NCBI RefSeq assembly: GCF_002727065.1
Contig: NZ_PDVP01000008.1
Location: forward strand, 124,001 to 188,000
Direction: 5' to 3'
Length of the DNA stretch: 64,000 nucleotides
From: Zhengella mangrovi
GTDB lineage: Bacteria > Pseudomonadota > Alphaproteobacteria > Rhizobiales > Rhizobiaceae
A program made the position numbers and the translations under genes. The first letter of the stretch is position 1. Every line of letters begins with the position of its first letter. The notes under the pieces were generated by a model, which ran no database searches, was not told where the DNA came from, and was given only the letters and a program-made list of their open reading frames with translations. Shown in pieces: positions 16,134 to 25,001 of the stretch.

Positions 16134-17368
16134 CCGACATGAACCTTGGCATGACCGAACGCCTCAAGCCGTTGCACGAGGCGGTGCGCAAGATGGTGCA
16201 GGAGGAGGTTCTCCCGCTGGAGGAGGAATACCTTGCGGAAGTCGGCAAGGGCAGCCGCTGGGAGTACACTGCGCGCCAGACCGAGATCCTGGAAAGCCTG
16301 AAGGCGAAGGCGAAGGAACGCGGCCTGTGGAATTTCTGGCTGACCGATTCGGAGCGCGGCTATGGTCTGACCACGGTGGAATATGCCTACCTGGCCGAAG
16401 AAATGGGCAAGGCGCATCTCGGCGGCGAGGTCTTCAACTGTTCGGCACCCGACACCGGCAACATGGAAGTGTTCGAGCGCTATGGCACCCAGGCGCAGAA
16501 GGATGAATGGCTGGCGCCGCTGCTGGAAGGCAAGATCCGCTCCGCCTTCCTGATGACGGAGCCGGATGTCGCCTCTTCCGACGCCACGAACATTTCCATG
16601 TCCTGCGTGCGCGACGGCGACGACTACGTGCTCAACGGCGAGAAGTGGTGGTCGTCGGGCGCCGGTGACCCGCGCTGCAAGATCTACATCACGATGGTCA
16701 AGACCGGTGGCGAGGACGACCCGAAGCATCGCCGGCATTCCATGGTCCTGGTGCCTGCGGGAACTCCCGGCGTGACGATCCTGCGCGCCATGGAGGTCTA
16801 TGGCGAAGACGACGCACCGCATGGGCACATGCATATCCGGTTCGAGAACGTTCGCGTGCCGGTGGCCAACATCGTCAAGGAAGAGGGCGCCGGCTTCGAG
16901 ATCGCCCAGGGCCGGCTCGGACCGGGCCGCATTCACCACTGCATGCGGGCCATCGGGCAAGCGGAAAAGGCGCTGGAGATGATGTGCACGCGGGCACTGC
17001 GCCGCGAAGCCTTCGGCAAGCCGATCGCGCATCTCGGCCAGAACTACGACATCATTGCGGAAGCCCGCATGGAGATCGAGCAGGCGCGCCTGCTTTGCCT
17101 GAAGGCCGCCTGGATGATGGACCAGGGCGATGCCCGTGCCGCCGCGCCGTGGATCAGCCAGATCAAGGTTGTCGCACCGCGCATGGCGCTGAAGGTGACC
17201 GACGAGGCGGTGCAGCTGTTCGGCGCCCAGGGCATCAGCCAGGACGTGCCGCTGTCGCGCATGTGGACGCACCTGCGCACGCTGCGTTTCGCCGACGGCC
17301 CGGACGCTGTGCACCGCCGCCAGATCGCGCGCCAGGAGTTGCGCAAGTACACCCAGGAAAAGGTCTGA
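16130..17368 (+). CDS. Acyl-CoA dehydrogenase
   Basis: A 412-residue FAD-dependent acyl-CoA dehydrogenase, introducing the first double bond of beta-oxidation. Visible motifs are AFLMTEPDVASSDATN (FAD/substrate binding), NGEKWWSSGAGDPRC, the signature RLGPGRIHHCMRAIGQAEKA and QLFGAQGISQDVPLSRMWTH near the C-terminus. It resembles the ACAD10/11-type dehydrogenases, agreeing with the phosphotransferase-like gene in the divergent arm. It overlaps the TetR gene by four bases and is followed seven bases on by an MDR gene. Confidence 0.93.
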   Translation: MTDMNLGMTERLKPLHEAVRKMVQEEVLPLEEEYLAEVGKGSRWEYTARQTEILESLKAKAKERGLWNFWLTDSERGYGLTTVEYAYLAEEMGKAHLGGEVFNCSAPDTGNMEVFERYGTQAQKDEWLAPLLEGKIRSAFLMTEPDVASSDATNISMSCVRDGDDYVLNGEKWWSSGAGDPRCKIYITMVKTGGEDDPKHRRHSMVLVPAGTPGVTILRAMEVYGEDDAPHGHMHIRFENVRVPVANIVKEEGAGFEIAQGRLGPGRIHHCMRAIGQAEKALEMMCTRALRREAFGKPIAHLGQNYDIIAEARMEIEQARLLCLKAAWMMDQGDARAAAPWISQIKVVAPRMALKVTDEAVQLFGAQGISQDVPLSRMWTHLRTLRFADGPDAVHRRQIARQELRKYTQEKV

Positions 17369-17374
17369 TCCGCC

Positions 17375-18343
17375 ATGAAGGCCATCATCGCGAACGACTT
17401 CCAGCCGCTTGACAAGCTCGTGTACGGCGACTGGCCCGAACCGGAGGCGAAGAAGGGGCAGATCGTCATCGAGGCCGAGGCCATCGGCGTGAACTTCCCC
17501 GACGGCCTCCTGGTGCAGGGGCTTTACCAGTTGCGCCCCGAAACGCCCTTCGTGCCCGGCATGGAAACGGCCGGCAAGGTCGTGGCCGTCGGCGAAGGGG
17601 TGAGCGGCTTCTCGGTCGGCGACCGGGCCGCCGCGATGATGCCTTTCGGCGGCTATGCCGAAAAGGTCGCGGTGTCGGCCGCGAGCGCCATGAAGCTGCC
17701 CGCGGGAATGCCGGCTGATCATGCCTGCGCGCTGCTGGTCGGCTATTCGACGTCGCATTACGCGCTGAAGCAGCGGGCCAACCTGCAGGCCGGCGAGACG
17801 CTTTGCGTGCTCGGCGCGGCCGGGCTGACCGGCCTTGCGGCGATCCAGATCGGCAAGGCGATGGGCGCACGGGTGATCGCGGTGGCCTCCAGCGAGGAAA
17901 AGCGGGCGATCGCGCGGGAGAACGGCGCCGACGAGGTGCTGGGCTATGACAACCTGAAAGACGAGCTGAAGCGGGTGACCGGCGGCAAGGGCGTCGATGT
18001 CGCCTTCGACCCGGTCGGCGGCGAGGCCTTCGATGTCCTGTCGCGGTCGATGGGATGGGGCGGCCGCCTGCTGGTGATCGGCTTTGCGTCGGGCACGATT
18101 CCCAAGTTGCCGGTGAACCTGACGCTGGTGAAGGGCTATTCCGTGGTCGGCGTGTTCTGGGGTGATTTCACCCGCCGCGAACCGGAGGTCTATGCCGCCA
18201 ACATGCGCGAACTCATCGGCATGTACAGCAAGGGCAGGATCCGCCCGGTGGTGGACGGAACCTACAAGCTGGCCGATGCCGGCTCGGTCCTGGCGCGCGT
18301 GCTTGGGCGCGGCGCGACCGGCAAGATCATCCTGACACCGTGA
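17375..18343 (+). CDS. NADPH:quinone oxidoreductase-family MDR protein
   Basis: A 322-residue medium-chain dehydrogenase/reductase without the zinc-ligand cysteines. The nucleotide-binding loop is LCVLGAAGLTGLAAIQIGKA, and GGKGVDVAFDPVGG precedes the C-terminal half. This type reduces quinones or enoyl compounds with NADPH. It lies between the acyl-CoA dehydrogenase and a second MDR gene (7-base gaps), so a role in the same degradation route is likely. The actual substrate is unknown. Confidence 0.88.
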   Translation: MKAIIANDFQPLDKLVYGDWPEPEAKKGQIVIEAEAIGVNFPDGLLVQGLYQLRPETPFVPGMETAGKVVAVGEGVSGFSVGDRAAAMMPFGGYAEKVAVSAASAMKLPAGMPADHACALLVGYSTSHYALKQRANLQAGETLCVLGAAGLTGLAAIQIGKAMGARVIAVASSEEKRAIARENGADEVLGYDNLKDELKRVTGGKGVDVAFDPVGGEAFDVLSRSMGWGGRLLVIGFASGTIPKLPVNLTLVKGYSVVGVFWGDFTRREPEVYAANMRELIGMYSKGRIRPVVDGTYKLADAGSVLARVLGRGATGKIILTP

Positions 18344-18350
18344 GGCTGAC

Positions 18351-19382
18351 ATGAGCGAAATGATGAAAGCGCTGCTCCAGACGAACGACGGTTTCGCCGA
18401 CCGGCCGTCGCCGATGCAGCTTGAAGGGCTGGACCCCTATGTCGAACTGGCCGAGACGCCCGTGCCGGTGCCCGGCGAAGGCCAGGTGCTGATCAAGGTG
18501 AAGCTGGCCTCCGTGAATCCTGCCGACGTCATGTTCATCAAGGGCATGTACGGGCAGCGGCGCGAGAAGGGAAAACCGGCCGGTTTCGAGGGCGTGGGCG
18601 AGGTGGTCGCCTCGGGCGGCGGGGCGTATGCCGACAGCCTGAAGGGCAAGCGGATCGCCTTCATCGCGACCCATTCCGGGGCCTGGGCCGACTATGCGCT
18701 GGCGGATGCGGCCGTTTGCATCCCGCTGCGCGACGACATCCGCGATGCCGACGGCGCGGCGATGATCGTCAACCCGCTGACCGCCCATGCCATGTTCGAC
18801 ATCGTCAAGAAGGAGGGCGAGAAAGCCTTCGTGATGAGCGCTGCGGCGAGCCAGCTGTGCAAGCTGATCGCGCGCATGGCGGCCGACGAGGGCTTCCGCC
18901 CGATCGCGCTGGTGCGCCGGGACGACCAGATCGACCTGCTGAAGAGCCATGGCGCGGCGCATGTGCTGAACGTGACGGCGCCGGATTTCGCCCGGCAGCT
19001 GGCGGAGGTGCTCAAGGCGGAGAAGCCGCGCATCTTCCTCGACGCGGTGACGGGCAAGCTGGCCGGCCAGGTGTTCGCCGCCATGGGCAGGGGCGCACGC
19101 TGGATCGTCTACGGACGGCTCGACGGCTCCGACACGGTGATCCCGGAACCGGGACAGCTGATCTTCATGGGCAAGCGGATCGAGGGGTTCTGGCTGACGC
19201 AGTGGAAGCGGCAGGCCTCGATGGAAGAAAACATGGCCGCGGCCGCCGCGGTGCAGGCGCGTTTTGCGTCGGGAGAATGGAAGACCGACGTCACGGCCAT
19301 CGTGCCGCTGTCGGAAGCACATGCCCGATTGGCGGGCGAACTGGAAAAACCAAACGGAAAGGTATTCCTCGTGCCCGGGTGA
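18351..19382 (+). CDS. Second MDR-family oxidoreductase
   Basis: A 343-residue MDR protein, distinct from its neighbour. Its GroES-like N-terminus includes GEGQVLIKVKLASVNPADVM and AGFEGVGEVVASGGG; the nucleotide-binding part reads AFVMSAAASQLCKLIARMA. The usual GxGxxG-like loop is altered to SAAASQ, as in some zinc-free enoyl/quinone reductases. The ATG at 18351 follows the previous stop by seven bases. It ends the first enzyme block; a gap of about 100 bases with two inverted repeats precedes livH. Confidence 0.85.
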   Translation: MSEMMKALLQTNDGFADRPSPMQLEGLDPYVELAETPVPVPGEGQVLIKVKLASVNPADVMFIKGMYGQRREKGKPAGFEGVGEVVASGGGAYADSLKGKRIAFIATHSGAWADYALADAAVCIPLRDDIRDADGAAMIVNPLTAHAMFDIVKKEGEKAFVMSAAASQLCKLIARMAADEGFRPIALVRRDDQIDLLKSHGAAHVLNVTAPDFARQLAEVLKAEKPRIFLDAVTGKLAGQVFAAMGRGARWIVYGRLDGSDTVIPEPGQLIFMGKRIEGFWLTQWKRQASMEENMAAAAAVQARFASGEWKTDVTAIVPLSEAHARLAGELEKPNGKVFLVPG

Positions 19383-19394
19383 CAGGGCGCGAAA

Positions 19395-19457
19395 CAGCTT
19401 TGCCAAGGAGGGGCAAAGCTGCTTAACTCGCTAAAACAATACGGCTTAAGACCGTAT
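19395..19457 (+). promoter_or_regulatory. Two inverted repeats in the leader before livH
   Basis: CAGCTTTGCC (19395-19404) pairs perfectly with GGCAAAGCTG (19412-19421) across seven bases. ATACGG (19439-19444) pairs with CCGTAT (19452-19457) around CTTAAGA. Neither is followed by a T-run, so a simple intrinsic terminator is unlikely. They may be an mRNA-stability or processing element, or an operator for the transporter block. Confidence 0.5.
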
Positions 19458-19480
19458 CGCGACAAACGGGAGGAAATGTC

Positions 19481-20356
19481 GTGGATGTATCGCAGCTGCT
19501 GGTGAGCGGCCTTGCGAATGGCTGTATTTACGGCCTGATCGCACTTGGCTTCGTGCTCATCTACAAGGCGACCGAGGCTGTCAATTTCGCCCAGGGCGAC
19601 ATGATGATGCTGGGCGCCTTCGTCACGCTCTGGCTGACGAATTCCGACCAGCTTGGCCTTCCCTTCTGGATCGCCGTGCCGCTGGCCATCGCCATCATGG
19701 GCGTGATCGGCTACCTGCTCGATCTCATCATCATCCGGCAAATGTTCGGCCAGAGCCAGGTGGCGGTGGTCATCCTGACGATCGCGATCGGTTTCGTGAT
19801 GCGTTTTGCCGCCGGCACGATCTGGGGCCACGAGCCGCAGTCGCTGGAAACGCCGTTCGCCGGCAAGGACGTCACCTTCGGCGGGGTGATCCTGGGTCTC
19901 GACGAGGTGACGGTGATCATCTCGACGGTGCTGCTGACGATCCTGTTCTACTTCTACTTCAACAACACGCGCCTCGGCGTGGCGATGCAGGCCTCGTCGC
20001 AGAACCAGCTTGCCGCCTACTACATGGGCATCCCGGTCAAGCGGGTGCAGTCGCTGGTCTGGGCGCTGTCGGGCATGATGGCCACGGTTGCCGGCATTCT
20101 CTACGCGGCCAAGGGATCGATCGATCCGTCGGCCGGCCTGCTCGGCATCAAGGCCTTCGCGGCGGCGGTGATCGGCGGCATGGGCTCGCTGCCCGGTGCG
20201 CTGATCGGCGGGCTGATCATCGGCATCATGGAACCGTTCGCGGCCTATTACATCGCCGCCGGCTACAGCCAGATCGCGCCCTACCTGCTCCTGTTCCTGG
20301 TGCTGGTTTTCCGCCCGCACGGGATCCTGGCGCAAGTCCACCGGAAGAAGGTGTGA
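19481..20356 (+). CDS. livH: Branched-chain amino-acid-type ABC transporter permease
   Basis: A 291-residue inner-membrane permease of the LivH type with about eight hydrophobic helices. The family motif region GLANGCIYGLIALGFVLIYK starts at residue 9 and AAVIGGMGSLPGALIGGLII lies in the C-terminal half. The start is GTG with GGGAGGAA upstream. It heads a tight livH-M-G-F set followed by a CoA ligase and a binding protein. In this context the system probably imports a carboxylic acid rather than an amino acid (inference). Confidence 0.93.
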   Translation: MDVSQLLVSGLANGCIYGLIALGFVLIYKATEAVNFAQGDMMMLGAFVTLWLTNSDQLGLPFWIAVPLAIAIMGVIGYLLDLIIIRQMFGQSQVAVVILTIAIGFVMRFAAGTIWGHEPQSLETPFAGKDVTFGGVILGLDEVTVIISTVLLTILFYFYFNNTRLGVAMQASSQNQLAAYYMGIPVKRVQSLVWALSGMMATVAGILYAAKGSIDPSAGLLGIKAFAAAVIGGMGSLPGALIGGLIIGIMEPFAAYYIAAGYSQIAPYLLLFLVLVFRPHGILAQVHRKKV

Positions 20357-20363
20357 GGCCCAG

Positions 20364-21464
20364 ATGCGCATTCTGTTCAAGACTTCCTACGACCAGGACA
20401 TCCGGCTGTTCAAGGACTGGCACCAGGGGCGCTGGTACCTGCTGCTGCTGCTCGCCCTTCTGGTCATGCCCTATCTCGTCAGCACCTTCGTGCTCGGCGA
20501 GGTCACCAACGTGCTGATCTGGTCGCTGGCCGGCATGGGGCTGATGGTCCTGGTGGGCCAGACCGGCCAGGCCTCGCTCGGCCATGCCGCCTTCCTGGCC
20601 ATCGGCTGCTATGCCAACGCCATCCTGCAGACGCGGCTCGGCCTGCCGTTCCTGGTGACCTTTCCGCTGGCCGGGCTGATCTCGGGGCTTGCCGGCGTCC
20701 TGCTCGCCATTCCGACGACACGGCTGCACGGCATCTATCTTGCCATCGCCACGCTGGCGGTTTCCATCCTCGTGGAAGACCTGATCGTCATCGCCGAACC
20801 GCTGACGGGCGGGGTCGGCGGCATCATGGTTCCGGACATCGCCATCTTCGGCTTCAACATCAACCGCTACGGCAATCCGTTCGCCTTCTACTGGGTGGTG
20901 CTGGTCGTGGCGCTGATCGTCACGCTGTTCTACCGCAACCTGCTGCGCGCACCGACGGGACGCGCCTTCGCTGCCGTCCGCGATTCGGAAATCTCGGCCC
21001 AGGCGATGGGCGTGAACGTGGCGCGCACGAAGGCCGTGGCCTTCGGCGTCTCGACCGGCATTACCGGCCTTGCGGGCGCCCTGATGGGCCATTTCATCGG
21101 CTTCGTGAACCACGAGGCCTTCCTGATCCTGATCTCCATCCAGCTCCTTCTGATGGTGGTGATCGGCGGGCTGGGAACCATTCACGGGGCCTATTTCGGG
21201 GCGATCGTGGTGGTCTTCCTGCCGCAGGTGCTGGCCTTCCTGCGCGACTGGATCAGCCAGGTGTCGGGGGTCGGCTCGATCGTCATCCCGGGGATCGAAA
21301 CGGCCGTCTTCGGCGTCATCCTGATCCTGTTCATCCTCTACGAGCCGCGCGGCATCTACGGGTCCTGGATCAAGCTCAGAACCTATTTCGAGCTGTTCCC
21401 CTTCTATCGCCGCGACATGTTCCGCCGCCAGAAAAGCTACCTGAAGACGGAGCGCATGCGATGA
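20364..21464 (+). CDS. livM: Branched-chain amino-acid-type ABC transporter permease
   Basis: A 366-residue LivM-type permease and partner of LivH. It has an N-terminal polar extension, then about ten hydrophobic segments. Family features include GLMVLVGQTGQASLGHAAFL and MVVIGGLGTIHGAYFGAIVV. It begins seven bases after livH and its stop overlaps the livG start. The C-terminal tail is basic and Arg-rich. Confidence 0.93.
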   Translation: MRILFKTSYDQDIRLFKDWHQGRWYLLLLLALLVMPYLVSTFVLGEVTNVLIWSLAGMGLMVLVGQTGQASLGHAAFLAIGCYANAILQTRLGLPFLVTFPLAGLISGLAGVLLAIPTTRLHGIYLAIATLAVSILVEDLIVIAEPLTGGVGGIMVPDIAIFGFNINRYGNPFAFYWVVLVVALIVTLFYRNLLRAPTGRAFAAVRDSEISAQAMGVNVARTKAVAFGVSTGITGLAGALMGHFIGFVNHEAFLILISIQLLLMVVIGGLGTIHGAYFGAIVVVFLPQVLAFLRDWISQVSGVGSIVIPGIETAVFGVILILFILYEPRGIYGSWIKLRTYFELFPFYRRDMFRRQKSYLKTERMR

Positions 21465-22246
21465 GCCTTCTGGAAGTCCGCAATGTCACGCTGAAATTCG
21501 GCGGTGTCGTCGCCGTCAACGATGTCTCGTTCGAGGTGGAGGAGGGCGAGGTGTTCGCGCTTGTCGGTCCGAACGGGGCCGGCAAGTCGACGCTGTTCAA
21601 CCTGATCTCGCGCTTCTACGATCCGGTGGAGGGGGAAATCGTCTTCAACGGCGAGAACCTGCTGAAGCATCCGCCGCACGACATCGCCAAGCTCGGTATC
21701 GCGCGCACGTTCCAGAACATCGAACTGTTCGAGCAGGCGACCGTGCTGCAGAACCTGCTGGTCGGGCGCAACCGGTTCCGCAAGTCGAACCTGTTCTCCG
21801 AGTTGCTGTTCCTGCCCTCGGTCCGGCAGGCCGAGATCGAGAACCGGCGGGCGGTGGAAGACGTGATCGATTTCCTCGACCTGCATGCCTATCGCGAGAA
21901 GTACATCGCGGGCCTGCCCTACGGGGTGCGCAAGGTGGTGGAGATGGGCCGCGCGCTGGCGATCCAGCCGAAGCTGCTGCTGCTGGACGAACCCGCCTCG
22001 GGCCTTTCGGTGGAGGAAACCCAGGACGTGGCCTTCTGGGTGGAAGACATCAAGAAGCAGATGGGGATCACGGTGCTGATGGTCGAGCATGACATGCACC
22101 TGGTGGCTTCGGTGTCGGACCGGGTGATGGCGCTGGCCGACGGCAAGAAGCTGGCGCTCGGCACGCCGCAGGAGGTGCAGAACCATCCCGCCGTGATCGA
22201 GGCCTATATCGGAACGGACGACGAACCGGCGGAGAAGGTGGCATGA
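21461..22246 (+). CDS. livG: ABC transporter ATP-binding protein LivG type
   Basis: A 261-residue ATPase. Walker A is GPNGAGKST, Walker B is LLLLDEPASGLS, and the H-loop lies in VLMVEHDMHL. The signature region is degenerate (GLPYGVRKVVEMGRAL in place of LSGGQ), as is common for LivG. It overlaps livM and livF by four bases each, so the set is translationally coupled. Confidence 0.93.
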   Translation: MSLLEVRNVTLKFGGVVAVNDVSFEVEEGEVFALVGPNGAGKSTLFNLISRFYDPVEGEIVFNGENLLKHPPHDIAKLGIARTFQNIELFEQATVLQNLLVGRNRFRKSNLFSELLFLPSVRQAEIENRRAVEDVIDFLDLHAYREKYIAGLPYGVRKVVEMGRALAIQPKLLLLDEPASGLSVEETQDVAFWVEDIKKQMGITVLMVEHDMHLVASVSDRVMALADGKKLALGTPQEVQNHPAVIEAYIGTDDEPAEKVA

Positions 22247-23049
22247 ACGCGATGACCGAAACCGCGCCGCAGCAGGACGCCAAGCCGGTGCTGCGGATCG
22301 TCAACCTGGAAAGCTACTACGGGCCGATCATGGCGCTGCGCGGCGTGTCGCTCAGCGTTCGCGAGGGCCAGATCGTCACGGTGCTGGGGGCCAACGGCGC
22401 CGGCAAGACGACGCTGATGAAGACGATCTCCGGCGTGATGGACCCGGAAAAGGGCCAGGTGCTCTACGGCGGCCACGACATCGCGGGCAACGAGCCCGAC
22501 ACGGTGGTGCGCGAAGGCATCGTGCACGTGCCGGAGGGGCGCGAGGTGTTTCCGCTGCTGACCGTGGAGGAAAACCTCGACATGGGCGCCTTCACGCGCC
22601 ACGACACGGCCAACGTGGCGGCGGACAAGGAAATGGTCTTTTCCTATTTCCCGATCCTGAAGGAACGCCGCCGGCAGGCCGCCGGCACCCTGTCGGGCGG
22701 TCAGCAGCAGATGCTGGCCATCGGCCGCGGGCTGATGGCCCGCCCCAAGGTGATGCTGCTCGACGAGCCGAGCCTCGGCCTGTCGCCGCTGCTGGTCAAG
22801 GAGATCTTCGCCATCGTGCGCCGGCTGAACCGCGAGCAGAAGGTGACGATGCTGCTGGTCGAGCAGAATGCGAAGGTCGCGCTGGACGTCGCCGACTACG
22901 GCTACGTGATGGAACTGGGCCGCATCGTGATGGAGGGCGAGGCGGCGCGGCTAAAGGAATCCAAGGATATCCAGGAGTTCTATCTCGGCGTGCAGGAAGA
23001 ATCGCAGCGCGGTCAGAAGCGCTGGAAACAGAAAAAGACCTGGCGGTAG
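22243..23049 (+). CDS. livF: ABC transporter ATP-binding protein LivF type
   Basis: A 268-residue ATPase with Walker A GANGAGKTT, signature LSGGQQQMLAIGRGL, Walker B VMLLDEPSLGLSP, and H-loop-region residues LLVEQNAK. Compared with typical LivF it has a short polar extension at each end; the C-terminus is Lys/Arg/Gln-rich (RGQKRWKQKKTWR). It overlaps livG by four bases. Confidence 0.93.
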   Translation: MNAMTETAPQQDAKPVLRIVNLESYYGPIMALRGVSLSVREGQIVTVLGANGAGKTTLMKTISGVMDPEKGQVLYGGHDIAGNEPDTVVREGIVHVPEGREVFPLLTVEENLDMGAFTRHDTANVAADKEMVFSYFPILKERRRQAAGTLSGGQQQMLAIGRGLMARPKVMLLDEPSLGLSPLLVKEIFAIVRRLNREQKVTMLLVEQNAKVALDVADYGYVMELGRIVMEGEAARLKESKDIQEFYLGVQEESQRGQKRWKQKKTWR

Positions 23050-23073
23050 GAACGAAGGGGAGGCCCACGAGCG

Positions 23074-24972
23074 ATGACGGTTCACCAGACACTACCACCG
23101 CAGCAGGTGGTCAACGGCATTTCGATGAACGCCGACCTGACGAAAGGTCCGTATTTCATCGACGGATGCGACACGCTGCCCAAGCTGTTCGCGCAACGCT
23201 GCAAGGAACTGGGCGAACGGACCTCGCACCGCGAGAAGGATTACGGCATCTGGCTGTCCTACTCGTGGAACGATTTCCATGAGCATGCGCGGCTGATCGG
23301 GCTCGGCCTGCACCGGCTCGGCCTGAAGCCCGGCGAGGTGGTTTCGGTCCTGTCGGAAGACAACAAGGAATGGGTCTACATCGACATGGGCGTGCAGTGC
23401 ATGCGCGCCATCTGCTCGGGGATCTACACCACGGATGCCGCTGCGCAGCTGCAATACCTGATCAACGATTCCGACAGCCGGTTCCTGTTCGTCGAGAATG
23501 ACGAGCAGCTCGACAAGTTCCTGGAAGTGAAGGACGCCATGCCCGGCCTGGCGAAGGTGATCGTGCTGGATTCCGACGGCCTGCACGACTTCAGCGACGA
23601 CAAGGTCATCTTCCTCGACGACCTCTACCGGCTGGGCCGGGAGCAGTTGAAGGAAACGCCGGGGCTGTTCGAGGAGGAAACCGCGCGCACCGATCCGCAG
23701 GACACCGCCATCCTCGTCTACACGTCGGGCACGACCGGCATGCCGAAGGGTGCGATGATCTCGCATTCCAACATCATGTTCTCGCTGTCGTCCGGCAATG
23801 TCTCGGCGCCGATCCTGCCGAGCGACGAGCAGGTCTGCTTCCTGCCGCTGTGCCACATCCTGGAGCGGCTGTTCTCCGCCTTCGCACCGATCGCGGGCAA
23901 GTCGACGGTGAACTTCGCGGAAAGCCCGGAGACGGTGTTCGACAACGTGCAGGAGGTCAGCCCGCACACCTTCGTGGCGGTGCCGCGCGTCTGGGAGAAG
24001 ATCTATTCGCGCGTCATGATCCTGATTGGCGACGCCACGCCGATGCAGCAATGGGCGTTCAAGCGGGCGATCGCGACGGGCATGAAAAAGGCGGAAGCCG
24101 AGCTGGAAGGCCGGCCGGTGCCGGCGGGAACCGCCGTCGCCTTCAAGGTGTGGGATTTCCTCGTGCTCAAGAACCTGCGGCGGATGCTGGGCATGGACCG
24201 GCTGCGCCGCGGCGGTTCGGGTGCCGCACCGATCTCGCCCGACCTGCTGAAGTGGTACCGCGCCGCCGGTGTGCCGATCCTGGAGGGGTACGGCATGACG
24301 GAAAGCTCGGGCGTCATTTCCATCAACACGTTCGAGGCCAACAAGAACGGCACGGTCGGCCAGCCGCTGCCCGGTACGCAGGTGCGGATCGCGCCCGACG
24401 GCGAGATCCAGTACAAGGCCGGCAACGTGTTCAAGGGCTACTGGAACAAGCCGGAGAAGACAGAGGAGACCATGACCGATGACGGCTGGCTGAGGACCGG
24501 CGACATCGGCATGCTCGACAACGAGAACTTCCTGACGATCACCGGGCGGCTGAAGGACATCATCATCACCGCGGGCGGCAAGAACATCACGCCGGCGGAG
24601 ATCGAGAACCGGCTGAAGTTCTCGCCCTACATCTCGGACGCGGTCATCATCGGCGACAAGCGGAAGTTCCTGACCTGCCTGATCATGATCGACCAGGAGA
24701 ACGTGGAAAAATTCGCGCAGTCGAAGCGCGTTCCCTTCTCCGACTACCGCTCGCTTTGCGCCGCCCCCGAAGTGCGCAACCTGATCGGCTCCATCGTGGA
24801 CGATACCAACAAGGCGTTCGCCCGCGTCGAGCAGATCAAGGATTTCCGCCTGATCGACACACTGCTGACGGCGGAGGACGAGGAATTGACGGCGACGATG
24901 AAGCTGAAGCGTGGCTTCGTCGAGAAGAAGCACAAGCCGTTGATCGATTCCATGTATGGAAAAGAGGGATAA
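23074..24972 (+). CDS. Long-chain-type acyl-CoA synthetase (AMP-forming)
   Basis: A 632-residue adenylate-forming ligase of the long-chain fatty-acid type. Motifs are the AMP-binding P-loop YTSGTTGMPKGAMISHSN, LPLCHILERLF, EGYGMTESSGVISIN (A5), DGWLRTGDIGMLD (A7) and GRLKDIIITAGGKNITPAEI (A8/A10 region). It activates a carboxylic acid to its CoA thioester with ATP. Its place between the ABC ATPases and the binding protein strongly suggests it activates the imported substrate. A fatty, terpenoid or alicyclic acid is plausible, but the sequence does not tell. Confidence 0.92.
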   Translation: MTVHQTLPPQQVVNGISMNADLTKGPYFIDGCDTLPKLFAQRCKELGERTSHREKDYGIWLSYSWNDFHEHARLIGLGLHRLGLKPGEVVSVLSEDNKEWVYIDMGVQCMRAICSGIYTTDAAAQLQYLINDSDSRFLFVENDEQLDKFLEVKDAMPGLAKVIVLDSDGLHDFSDDKVIFLDDLYRLGREQLKETPGLFEEETARTDPQDTAILVYTSGTTGMPKGAMISHSNIMFSLSSGNVSAPILPSDEQVCFLPLCHILERLFSAFAPIAGKSTVNFAESPETVFDNVQEVSPHTFVAVPRVWEKIYSRVMILIGDATPMQQWAFKRAIATGMKKAEAELEGRPVPAGTAVAFKVWDFLVLKNLRRMLGMDRLRRGGSGAAPISPDLLKWYRAAGVPILEGYGMTESSGVISINTFEANKNGTVGQPLPGTQVRIAPDGEIQYKAGNVFKGYWNKPEKTEETMTDDGWLRTGDIGMLDNENFLTITGRLKDIIITAGGKNITPAEIENRLKFSPYISDAVIIGDKRKFLTCLIMIDQENVEKFAQSKRVPFSDYRSLCAAPEVRNLIGSIVDDTNKAFARVEQIKDFRLIDTLLTAEDEELTATMKLKRGFVEKKHKPLIDSMYGKEG

Positions 24973-25001
24973 GTCAGTTCAACCGTAACGGAGGAAAACG
25001 G

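Noticed and set aside
15962-18352. Minus-strand open frame of 796 codons across the acyl-CoA dehydrogenase and MDR genes
   Set aside because: His/Arg-rich antisense of two clearly identified enzymes; typical of GC-rich DNA.
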